NCBI GenBank assembly: GCA_034670405.1
Contig: JAXDDX010000212.1
Coordinates: forward strand, 416,501 to 480,500
Direction: 5' to 3'
From: Hoplostethus atlanticus
Lineage: Eukaryota; Chordata; Actinopteri; Trachichthyiformes; Trachichthyidae
DNA length: 64,000 nt
In this document: one piece after another, positions 50,497-62,321 of the stretch
How positions within the stretch are numbered: position 1 is the stretch's first letter
Layout of the letters: each line of letters begins with the position of its first letter
Made by a program: the position numbers and the translations under genes
The notes under the pieces: generated by a model
The model's database searches: none
Told to the model about the DNA's origin: nothing
Seen by the model: the letters and a program-made list of their open reading frames with translations, nothing else

Positions 50497-51810
50497 CTGA
50501 AAAGAGAAGAAAACACATTCATGATTAAAAAGAAGTCTGGCATCTTTAGTCTTTCAGACGGTATGTGGCAACACCTGATTTTAACAAGAGTTCAATAAGT
50601 TCCAACAGGACAAATTGCTCAGAAGGGAAAATGTCCCAACATGCCCATAGTTGAATGTTGGCAAATATGATCCCTAGAGAAGACCTGGGTGAATTAGTAT
50701 TTACAAATACTTTTTATAGTTTGTTTTAGAGAAATGGGGTTTGCTCCACCGACAATAAAATGAGTGCTTGAAAGTTTTTAGACAGGAGGGTGAAAATCAA
50801 TTTGCATCCTTCTACGTGACTAACAACTTTCCTGACACTATCAGTATCCAGACGGGTTAAAACAAACTTTTAAAATATTTGCTACAACTATTTGACCCAG
50901 GTCACGATTTAGAGCGGTAAAATATTCCTGAGTAACATAGTCACACAAACCCCTGTGCAACTATATTAAACTCTTCCAAGAGTCTAACCGGGTGGTTTTT
51001 TACATAGGAAAGACACGTGACTCACACCAGAAGACCATGTACACATGGAAGGCCACCACACTTCACCAAAGCAGCCCTCTTTGTGTCCATCAGGGCCACA
51101 CAGCAGAAATGAGACCTGAAGCTCTGGCTAGAAGAACACCCAAAATAGGAAACTAGGACTGTGCACAGATATTGTGAGGGGCTTGATACTAAATAACTCA
51201 CCTCAAACTGTTGAGCGGAGGGTTTATTAAAGTAGGTTAGGTCTACCAGTATTATCATTATCATTATCATTTTACAGTGTGTGGAAAACCCTCAAGAAAC
51301 TCAGGGCACACAAAACTTATTACAACTCAAATGGATTCTCTTCAGGTTAAAAGGTTATAAGTACATTTATATAAAATGTATAAGTACATTTTTAGAGAAC
51401 AAATACACAAGTGAAGACATGGCTGAGGGGTTTGAGTCCCCATCGGACCCAATCTGTGCACGTTCCTGACCAAACCCAAACAGCACACACTGTAGAGACA
51501 TACAGTTGCAAGAAAAACATTGTGAACCCTTTTGAATTACCTGCATTCCTGCATAGATGGCCCCTAAAATAAGGTCTGATCTTCATCTAAGTCATAACAA
51601 TAGATAAACACAATGTGATTTAACAAATAACACACTCAAAATGTACTTTTACATGTTTGTATTGAACATATTGTTCAAACATTAACAGCCTAATGACTTC
51701 TATGAAAGGGGGTAATTGAAGTCAGCTGATCAATCAATGAGATGACTCAGGTGTGGGTTAGAGGTGTCCTGTCATATAAAACCCCACAAAGTTTGGTTAT
51801 GAAGGCTACA

Positions 51811-52013
51811 AGCCGAACGCACTACTCTCTGCAGAGCCTTCCTGTCCTGAGCGGAGCTGTTGCCAAACCAGGCAGTGATGCTTCCTGTCAGGATGCTCTC
51901 CACAGCTTCTACTCTGGAGCTGTGGAGAGCATCCTGACAGGAAGCATCACTGCCTGGTTGGCAACAGCTCCGCTCAGGACAGGAAGGCTCTGCAGAGAGT
52001 AGTGCGTTCGGCT
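51811..52013. repeat. Near-perfect hairpin, ~97-bp arms with 10-base loop
   Basis: Arms 51811-51907 and 51918-52013 are reverse complements except for one base missing on the right (CCAAACC versus GGTTGG). The loop is TCTACTCTGG. The right arm is contiguous with the LINE 3' fragment that follows, so the left arm is an inverted copy of LINE sequence. Confidence 0.9.
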
Positions 52014-52560
52014 GAGCGCACTATTGGAACTACACTCCCCACCCTGCAGGACTTGTACACCAGGAGGTGCAGAACCAGAGCCTGCAGGATCATGAAGGAT
52101 CCTCACCACCCCAACAACGGACTGTTTCAGCTGCTGCGGTCAGGCAAGCGCCTCCGTAGTCACGCTGCCAAAACAGAGAGACTGAGACGGAGTTTCTTTC
52201 CTCAGGCCATCAGGACTGTGAACTCTGACCTCACCAGGGCCCCCACCAAGACACACACACTGCCCCTCTTATGCACACACACACACTTAGGTAAAGACTA
52301 CACATAATTTATAATTTATATTATACATACAATTTTCCCTTTTTTTACTATATTTTTTTATAAAGTGCTCTTATTGTAAATATTGTGTTGTTTTTTTATA
52401 TAGAGCTCTTAAAAACTGTGACATTGTAAATATTGTGTTGGTTTATTGTAAATAGTGTGAACCTGTTATTTTGCACATTTCTGCTGAGCATTGCCACTTT
52501 GCATTTCACTACACACCTCGTGTGTGTATGTGACAATTAAACTTCTTGAATCTTGAATCT
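51918..52560 (+). mobile_element. LINE 3' fragment (CR1/Rex1-like, clade uncertain)
   Basis: The frame from about 52002 codes a LINE reverse-transcriptase C-terminus: SAERTIGTTLPTLQDLYTRR, MKDPHHPNNGLFQLLRSGKR, RLRRSFFPQAIRTVNSDL. The 3' UTR ends GTGACAATTAAACTTCTTGAAT with a short (CTTGAAT)n tail. A degraded copy is at 39891-40440. Confidence 0.8.
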
Positions 52561-52916
52561 TGAATCAAAGGCATTTCCAAAGACTTGGGCCTCCATCAGT
52601 CTACAGTATACAAATGGAGAAAATTCAGGTCCATTGCTGCTCTCCCTAGGAGTGGACGTCCAGCAAAGACCACAGCAAGAGCACACCACATAAAGGAGGT
52701 GACAAAGAACCCGAAGGTAACAGCTAAGGACCTGCAGACATCTCTTGAACTACCTAACATCTGTGTCCACGAGTCCACAATAAGTGATCTGAACCTAAAC
52801 AAAGGTTGGGTCATGCAGCATGACAATGACCCCAAACACAAAAGCAAATCATAACAATAGATAAACGATGTGATTTAACAAATAACACACAGACAATGTA
52901 CTTTTGTGTATGGACA

Positions 52917-53061
52917 CTAACCTGCCACCAGTTTGCTCTTGCGTGAGGCTTCTGAAGCCAGGACATGGGATACACTCATGATCCTCTCTTGCTGCTGCAG
53001 AGCTGAGTCAAGTTCACTGAAATCTAGCAGGTGCACAAGGTCCCGACGACGGCTGCATGTT
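52917..53061 (-). CDS. plekha6: PLEKHA6 last recognised exon
   Basis: The in-frame acceptor is GTGTTCAG at 53062-53069, not the nearer-to-repeat CTCAG at 53070-53074; the latter shifts frame and stops after 18 codons. It encodes RTCSRRRDLVHLLDFSELDS, ALQQQERIMSVSHVLASEAS and RKSKLVAG, then TAG. The stop overlaps a potential donor (CAG|GTTAGT), so translation may instead continue into a downstream exon (see 50474-50496). Confidence 0.8.
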
Positions 53062-53072
53062 CTGAACACTGA

Positions 53073-53113
<41 letters not shown>

Positions 53114-55683
53114 GAATATATACCAGTGAGTTCCTGAATAGAATTATTGTCTTAAACAAACCAAAACAAACACACCTTCAGGTAGTCATGACATACGGAC
53201 CAAAAGTGTTTTGTTTTTCACAAAGCACAGTAGAGGTAGTAATGATCAAGATGATGAATCATCATAATGATCAAGATGATTGTATTCCTGGCATTGTCCT
53301 AAAAGTGGATGCATTTCCTACCAATGTTGTGCCTTAAACATTGATTTCCCTAATTTCCACGAGGAGGAATGCACCTTATTTGGGTTTGGTAATCATTAAT
53401 CTGAAGTCCTCATTTATGTGTTGAAGTAATGCCAGTTTTATATATATGCCAATCTTCCAGGCAGAGTTTTCCCACCCCGAGTTCAAAACGGCTGCTGTGG
53501 GAATCAGGTCAATAAGGAATCTATGAGCTGAAGTGTCAAATGCAAACAATATTTCACTCCCATATTTGCTCCTTGCCTACCAGCCATGAGGTGATGTAAT
53601 ACAGTATGAACCCAAGCCTTCAGTGCCTTTGTGTGAATGACATCTACCTGGACTTGGCCAGGAGGTTCTTGATGCGCTCGGCCCTGCGGGAGCGCTCCTC
53701 CAGCTCCTCTGGACTCGGAGGCTCTTCGGGGTCAGACTCCACGTAGCGCTCTGGGATGGGAACCTTCTGGGGTTTGGACAGCTGCAAGGATCGGACAGTC
53801 AGTTGGTCAACTGCTTTCCATTCATTTATTACACGACAGCCAAGCAATCTGATTGGTCTAAGACATGTTCCAGCCATGCAATACTACCATGTATGGATAT
53901 GTATTAGTTGCTATGCCAAACCTTGCGATAACCACGGAGTTAACGAGGAATTTAATTGACACTTGGATCATGGATCAGAAAACATCTGAACTTTCAGTTC
54001 CTGTAATAAACAATTGGCGTTGGTTGTTGGTTGTTTTTATACCACAGCAGCATGTGATAAAAACGAGCCTCAGCGACTGATTTGTGAAGTGCTGGCCGTA
54101 CTGCAAGTAGGACCTGAAAAAAGGTGATAGAATGGCAAAGGCAGAATCTGACAAACATTGACCAAAACAGCAGCTTCCTATTGCTGAGTTGCAGGCCATT
54201 TGCCATTACTTCTTCATTCTGTCGGTTCCCCTTCACCTCCATCTACATCTCCCCTTCATGACTGAAGTTGATTTAATAAGTAAAATCTATAAGCTTTCAC
54301 CTGGATTCACCTGTTAACTCTATTTCATGGAAGGCGCAGGTGTTTGTAAGATTTTCTACCATGTATACTACTACTACAGTATGTGCTATCGTGATATATC
54401 CTCTCTTCTTCACATCCTTTGAGTAATCACTGGATCTAATAAGAGAGGACTGCATCAGTGGCTTAGGAGAACACATGCTTAGACCTGTCCCTGTCTTGTA
54501 TCTTTCAAACCTGTGACTTCCCCATTACGGGACCGTCTACCAAACCACCAGGCTGTCCTGCCACAGGCCATGCGGATCAGTAGCTACCTCTCGGCTGATA
54601 TCCAGGTCGTAGTCGAGAGGGTCTAGATCCAGCTCTCTGAGGGGCGTGGCCATCACCATCACCCACTCATCCGATTGGATCCTCCCCCTCTCTTTCACCT
54701 GGCTCCGCCCTTCATCGCTCTGGCCCTCTGCCCCCAGTCGCTCCTCCTGCAAATCAAACACCTGGGGAGGGGGGGTCCACGGATCAGGGTTACACAGCTA
54801 GCCAGATGATTTATATATCAACATTTTGGATTTGAGTGTTTCAAACTGAGGCTATGCAGTATCATCAGTCAGCCATACTGATGTTCAGAAATTGCAGTTG
54901 TTGTATTGTATGTACTTTTAAAGGTGCTCTGTGAAGCATTTTAACATAAATCATTACCACATGAAGTTTAGACATTTGTATAATTACCGTAAACAAATGA
55001 GACCATCGTTGAGAGGACCGGCAGCCTCTACCGGACTCTACACTGCATTTTACACTGTGTGCCACCGGGTCAGATTTCACAGGAAATCTGCTCGATTGCA
55101 TCACGTCACAAAACAGGAAGGGGGCGCTGTTCTTCTGGCATAAATGGAGCTAAAACTTTCAGTTTTTATGGGAAATGTGTTTGAGAAACACTAGCACTAG
55201 CACTACCACTAGGGTGAAACAGAGGCAACCATTCGTCTTGATCATGGTCTCATTCGTTTACAGTAACTATACCAAGTATCACAATTCATTTGACAATTAT
55301 ATATATCAATTAAAAAATGCTACACGCGGCGCGTTCGTGTTCGTGTACGTTGTCTGGATGAATGTGCAATGCTGATTTCTGGAATACCTGCAGTGAGTCT
55401 TGCCTCCATTAGAGAGAGGCAGACATCAAAATGAAGGGGAGATGATTCTGAATTTAAATTTTCTGTGCAATGTGAAACCAGGAATAAGTAGAGCAAGGAG
55501 TCCATCCGGGGATTTGCAGGGATGTGATGTTTAGTATCATTAACACAGAAGGAACCCAGCCACCAGAGGCTATCACTATGATGATTAGTCAGTGTTCCTG
55601 CAAGCTGTAATTACATACATACCACCTCTCTTGCACACTCACACACCCACACACACATATACATACAATTTATATTCTCTGAC

Positions 55684-55724
<41 letters not shown>

Positions 55725-58700
55725 TGTAGGGTACTTGTGAGTAATCATCCAACGAGCCTCAAAGCCATGCATGCATCCTTCCCACTCCAGTGCTTGTTCA
55801 GTACAGTAGCCTGCAGCGGGGTCTGATCTGTTGATGTATTCCCATGCTTTAGGAAACTGCATCCCATGCCTTGTTGTGCTCAGGAGAATCAATCACACAC
55901 ACAAAGGAAAGAGAGACCACCATGCAAACACATATTCAAGATTGGGAAGAACACAGCCAGAGGAGATTCAGAAGCAAGAAACTCTCTTTATTGTTGAGTG
56001 CAAATCTCTACATGATAGAAAAGAAAAAGGAAAAGAGTTGTGTGTTGCTTCTAAATTACACAGAATTAGGTGGTGGTTAGCAGTTCACTTCTCTAAGGTC
56101 TCAACTACTATAACTCTAACCCACAACTGAGTGACCTTGAACTATTGTTTCTCACTGATCTGATCTAGGCGTGGAAGGGTAAGAGCAATATGGCGGAAAA
56201 GCATTCCAGATTAACACTTGGAGGAAAAACAAGGAGTGGACATTAGTGCCATGGAGAGCCAGGTCAGGATATGACACGTTCACTATGAAGTTTCAATAAT
56301 ATCATAAATCTGTTTCAAACAAAGTAGGTAAATATGCCACTGTACATGCACCAGACTCTCCAGTTCCTGGCTTCCCCCAGTGACTTCCCATGACAACACT
56401 GTCTGCTCCTTGTTTTTTTATTTCTAATATTGCGTTCCAGCCCAGGTTGAACCTGTCCTGCTTGTTTATCCTGCATAAAACAGCATATACAGTATAAGCC
56501 ACTTAAAAGCACTCAGATATGAGTACACCTTCTCTCATCCGCAGTCTAACAATAAAATAACCTTGTAGTCGATACAAGAAAAGGCTGTATTAATGTGGAT
56601 GGTAATATAAAAGGGTGTAAACATGTTATATGCTGATGTGATTATGGAGTGTAGGAAATGAAAGTGGACAACTACCTCTGGCGGGTAGTTATGGGCACAA
56701 AAAAAGAGGAGAAATAGTAGCAGGAGTTGATGGACTGCGTATTGTTACAGGGAAAGCAGAACACAAGGATTTATGGGAAATAGTAGTTACAGATAGATCT
56801 CACAGCAATTTGGTTAGGAGTGCGTATTAGTTTATAGTCATGATTAATAACTATCTGTAAGTCATGTTATCTTAAAGGAAGGACTTTGACATTTTGAATT
56901 TCAGCGTGTTACTTTTTTCACCAATCACACCCTCAGTTCTGTTAAAATGTCTTGTTAGCATTGTTAGTCCTGGAAAACCAAGTCCTCCTTGAAACCAAGG
57001 GGCGCGGCTAGCTGCGAGCTAGTGGCTAGTACTTCAAAATGTCCAAGTATTCCTTCAAGGATAAAACCAGCATGTCCCCACACCTGACTTCATTGTGCTA
57101 TTACACAAAAGCAACCTTAAAGCTAGCTCTGAGACGATTCTGCGGTGGAGATGTGCTGTAAACAAAGTGCGGTTGACAGAAACATTGATTTGTGACAAAG
57201 GCAAAGGGGTTAAGGGATCATCAGCAAAACAAGGCACTTAGATTTCATCTGAAGAAAAGAAAGCGGGGAGGTGTGATCATGATTTGTGCCACTAGCGTTG
57301 CCCACTTTCTTCATATCTTCAACCTGAAAATGTAATTTTCCTTTACCCAACATTTACCCCAGTCCTCTATATTCTCTATATACCAAATCTCTACAAAATA
57401 TAACTGTACAACTGTATACTGAAAATATCCCTCAGTAATAAATAAAAGTGTACATGTACAAGGTGTGTAAATGTACAGAGATGGGCTATTCTCTCTACTT
57501 TGTGGTGATAAAGATGGAGAGAAAGGAAGGCAGAGTGATGCCTTCAATTCCCTCCTTTTCTCAATGGATTTACATTCAGAATTGTGTCAGTGAGGTCCCA
57601 CCAGGGGGCAGTGGTACGAAGGTTCACTTTAACCCCTGAACCTTAAAAAAAACAAAAAAAAACAGGGAGCGACTCTGTCCCAGTCCAAACCAGCTTTCCC
57701 CTCCTACTCCTCAAAGCAGCCCCAGTGCCCATATTGTCTCCCATTGTTCTTTGCAAGCCCAGCCTAAAGTATTAGCCAAGCTAGCTAGCTAGCTAGCCAA
57801 AGCCTGTCCCGCCCTTTAGCTTGTTAGTGCTTGTGGTTAACGTCAACAACCAGCGTGTTAGCATCCCCGCTAAGTTATTATGTGGTTGGGGGCTGGAGGG
57901 TGGCGTAGCAGCAGTGGTGGTAATGGTGGTGGTCCCTGTGTCTGCTGCTGCTGCGCGGGGGGTGGCGGGTAACGTACGGAGGCTGGAGGGTCGGAGGTCG
58001 TGGAGGGCAGCCTGGAGGAGGAGGAGGAGCGCTGGGTGGAGGTGGAGAGGCCGGTACAGGAGCGCTCGCCCTGGCTAAGGTTCCTCTTGCGATCGCGAAC
58101 CAGCGCCCTCTGGTGGCGTTTCATGCGCTCCAGCTGCTCCTCGGCGCTCATTCGACCTCGCGGCTGGCTGGCCGGGGCCTGCTGGGCCTCGATGGGCGAG
58201 GACAGGCGCTCCAAGGCACTCTTGGGTCTCTCCTGGCGACAGAGAGAGAGGAGAGGGAAGATGTAGGGGGATTGGAAAGGAGATGGAGATGGATAGGATA
58301 GTGGAAAGAAAGGATGTTCAGTACAGATGGAGGATGGATGTGAAGAATGAAACGGCAGGGGAAAGAAACGGAGAGGTAAACAAAACAATAAAGAGAGGAA
58401 AAAGGGGAAGCGGGATGGAAACTGACAGATTTGGACACCATACAGTGACATACACACAAAATGCTACCAATGACTCACCCTGGCTGTAGGGGCCCCGGGG
58501 CCTCTCCGTAGGGTGACGTAGGAGGAGATGGAGTTGGACTGGTTCAGTAGAGATGAGGAGCCCAACAGACCTGGCCAGATGACATGGGAGCATGGGAACA
58601 GCACAATGTGGTTTAGTGTAGGCTTATTTTATTTGCACAGTGAAAATAACATTGAAGCAAATTGATAAAGTGACAATACATCAATAATAAGCACAGGAAG

Positions 58701-61700
58701 AGGAGAAAAAGTTGAATAAATATCTATATTGGGAAAAATGGCTACCTCAACTTCATTGCTAAATGTTTTCAATATATAGAAAATTATGGCATTCTCTAAA
58801 ATGTAATTGTCTTCAAGATTTCTATGAATTTCAATAATATTAGAATATAATTGAATTAAAATTAATATTGAATTTTACTTAAAAGCCAGCAAATATTTTT
58901 TCGAATTTTTTCAAATTGTCAAGATACCTTTGCTCTGGAAAGACTGGTAGTCAACGTCGGACCCGATGTTGTGTTGGCCCATCCCCGGCAGCTCTGGTTC
59001 ACTCAAGTAGGATCGCAACTCAACCTGAAACCAGCAAACGCTGACGTTAGGTAGAAGGCTGGACTGGTGCTGAGCTTCAAAGGTTCAAAGTGGTTAAATT
59101 GGATGTTCTTTGACTGAAGTAGAAATCCAAGTCACTCCAAACCTATAAGGTTCCAGTTAAACATGACAGCGTACCTTATAGTCTCCGTTGACGACATACT
59201 GGCCGCTCTCCCTGTCCCTCTTCCTCTCGTCCGACTGGCGCTTCAACCCGCGCACCGACGTGTGGCGGATGACCGAGGCCTCTCTGGGGAGCGGCGGCAC
59301 CACGGGGGGCGTGTCCTCGTAGTCGTAGAGGCGGGGCAGGGGTGGTCTGGGAGGGGCGCTGTCCTCAGCCTGGACAGGCAACCACGGCAAAATTACAAGC
59401 ACGAAGGAGAAAGTATAACTGATCTCTCTTTTGGTGCAGAGTCTCTTATTTTATCTTTTCCATTCACAAAAATGAGACTAGAACTGGCAGTACTACAGTA
59501 CTACTCCGACTACTGTATATATTACATTTATCACCTAGCATTGCTTGCACAATCTCTGGGATGTCTGTAACCCTCTACTGTTATTGTCTACCCTATCCCA
59601 TGTATTACTGCATAAGTCTTAAACCACTCTGCTACTTTAGCCCATTCTCCATAAGGCTCAGAGCGAATTCAATGCATTTCTATCCAACTCAGTATAACGT
59701 GCATGTTGTTACTGCATGCTACATGCATGCCTGCATATAGCGATGATATACTTACACTGTATTTATGTGGAGTGATATGTATAATCCACTATCTGCTGCA
59801 TGTCCTACACTGCCCCCTTGCGCTCAACGTGAGGTCTTGTTGCCCCTGTGCCATGTGTGTCAGAATATACTGTGTTACTATGCTAGTTGTCGATATGTCT
59901 CTGGACCAATGTCACCTAGGCTTGTACGTTTACTGTACTTGGTGATATTGACACAAAGGACAATGCAAACAGTGACAGCTACAGTAGACAGGCTTCAAGC
60001 TTGTGCTTTCACCAAAGAAAAGAAACGGTGTTGGAAAAGTAAATCCTTCCAACAAAAGACCCACACAAGCCTGTGTTGAGGTTCAAATGACTGACATGTT
60101 GAGTCTTCTGTACATTCATGATGAAAGATCATTGAGGTTGTGTACTTTCAACATCTACCCTGCTAGGGATCCACATGAACAACCAAGTCAAAAAGATTTA
60201 ACGCAGATTTCCATGGACCTTCATCTGAAGGTCTCTGATGTGCAGCTATCGCATGTGACTTACTCGGGCGTAACGTCTGAGATCTGAATTTGATGTTTAC
60301 TCATGTTTCTGTTGCTGCAGGGTGACACTCACCCACTTTGGCACGGTGCTGTGAGGCAGGGTATAGGAGGCGAGGCTGGGGTTGGAGCTGCGAGGAGGAG
60401 GCTGGACCTCTGCGCTATAGGAAGGCACTGCCGGGTCCGAAGGCACTAGTTTCCTCTCTGGTGAGGAAAACAGCAAGGATTAGTTTTGAAATGTACGGGG
60501 GTTTGTTTTGGCTTCACCGGCAGGAACGGGACACTGTTGACTAGGTTGACTAGATTTTGTTTTTTGCTATTGGATCTTAAAACCATGGCCTGTATTTATC
60601 AAGCGTCTCAGAATCACTTCAAGGAATTGCCCTGAAAGTTTGACTAGGACTAAAAATAGAAGAACTAATACAGACAATAGCACCACTCCTAGATATATAT
60701 AACAAGCTAACAAATCTATTAACCAATCTGATAAATAGGTTAATTCACCTATAGGCCTACACAAATCGTACCTCATAATATAATAATACTGATATTGATT
60801 ATAAGACTAATATCAGGCGACTGTATCAGCAAATATTTCCAATTCTTTTACCTTTTAGACATTTACGTTTTAGGCAATTAGCTGCTGATCTTATCCAGAG
60901 CAACTTACAATCACTGCAACAGTAGAAAAAGCTTCAATTCCTAGATGACCAATATTACAAGTGTTAGGTCCTAAAGTCGGATATCACACTATTCACTTGA
61001 TAAAATGGATCAAGATGGAGGATCGCTAGGATCTGTCTTGAAGATGGGTCAGCAGAGACAGTTCTTCATACACAACTGACAAAGAGGGAAGATGTCAGCT
61101 GTACAGATGACAAAAATAGCTAAGCCAGGAAGTAAAGAAAGTAAAGAAAATGAATGAACATACGCCACAGCCTACGAAAAGAAGTAAACACAAGAGCTAA
61201 GGAGAGCAGTAGAGGCCAGGGGGGTTTTGCATCCCTGGGTGTTGCTGTGGTCCCCCTACCTGGGTTCTGGACAGAGTCGATGGTGATCTGGTAGTTGGCT
61301 TTACTGGTGCTCAGCCCACCCATCACGTCCTCGATCCTCCACAGCTCGCGCTTCATCGCCGCTTTCTCTTGCTGCAGTGCGACACAGGGACATGAACACA
61401 CGTTTGATTCCACTTTCTAGTGCAAACCGCTGAGTGAGCTGTGACATTACAAACTTCACATACAGACACTCGTCCCTGGACTGTACAGGCCTTCAACATG
61501 GTTAGTTACCATGAAGAAGCAGTCTGAGTACTAGCAGTAGAGCAGCACATTACTGTAAGTCACACAAGAGCGTGATGACTACAGTATATGACTACTACTA
61601 CTATATGACTACTATATTTTCAAACTTCAGACAAGAGAACATTAGAGCAAGGGAAGGAGGAAGATGTGACGATGAGACTTCTTACCATTTTTCTAATTGC

Positions 61701-62104
61701 ACACTATCTGCATTGCCTGGTAGCTTTTTATGATGAAATCTGGATGCTACAGATGAAAGACCAACGCTGCGAGTTTGGAGGTGAACTCAGTCCAAGGTGC
61801 AGTACCACGTCTTACCTGGGGGGTGGCGCTGTGGTTCATGTGTGCCTGCAGCGATGTCCTCAGCTGCTCCACTGAGCTCTCCAGACTGCTGTACTCCTCC
61901 CAGGCTCGTGCCATCTCCTGCATCGCACAGCACCACACACACACACACACACACACACACAAATAGGGTACAAACTTTGCAAGACAAATATAATAAGGGT
62001 GCAAGGCATCCTCTTGCAAAAACATTCTCTGTGGATGCAAACACATCCACCACAATTAATGGTATACGTGCACGTGCATACACACGCACGCACGCACACA
62101 CACG

Positions 62105-62154
<50 letters not shown>

Positions 62155-62284
62155 TACATGCATGCAGATAAAGAAAGACATGCATGCACACACTCTCTCA
62201 TGCATGCACACTCACAACCACACACACACACACACAAGCATACAAGCGTGCACTCCCCCTCTCTCTCTCTCTCTCTCTCTCTCG

Positions 62285-62321
<37 letters not shown>

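Larger units (their letters stand above)
51502..52916 (+). mobile_element. Tc1-like transposon relic with a LINE fragment inserted
   Basis: The left end TACAGTTGCAAGAAAAACAT is typical of Tc1/mariner-type elements of fish. The segment GATTTAACAAATAACACAC occurs at both 51618 and 52870 in the same orientation. Between 52566 and 52854 an open frame carries the transposase helix-turn-helix start (GISKDLGLHQSTVYKWRKF, PRSGRPAKT), then after an internal deletion the catalytic-region scrap QHDNDPKHKSKS. The middle is occupied by a LINE 3' end (to 52560). The right boundary lies next to the PLEKHA6 exon ending at 52917. Confidence 0.65.
54762..57977 (-). other. PLEKHA6 long-form intron
   Basis: No further exon recognised. 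Contains a MITE (about 54920-55325) and a long TG tract (55685-55727). Plain AT-rich sequence follows, with GCTAGCTAGCTAGCTAGC near 57780. Would be 3' flank of the short form. Confidence 0.55.

Noticed and set aside
53070-53074. Nearest CTCAG acceptor for the last PLEKHA6 exon as the main site
   Set aside because: It leads to a stop after 18 codons; the downstream TTCAG keeps the conserved QQQERI/LASEAS reading frame. Kept only as a possible alternative.
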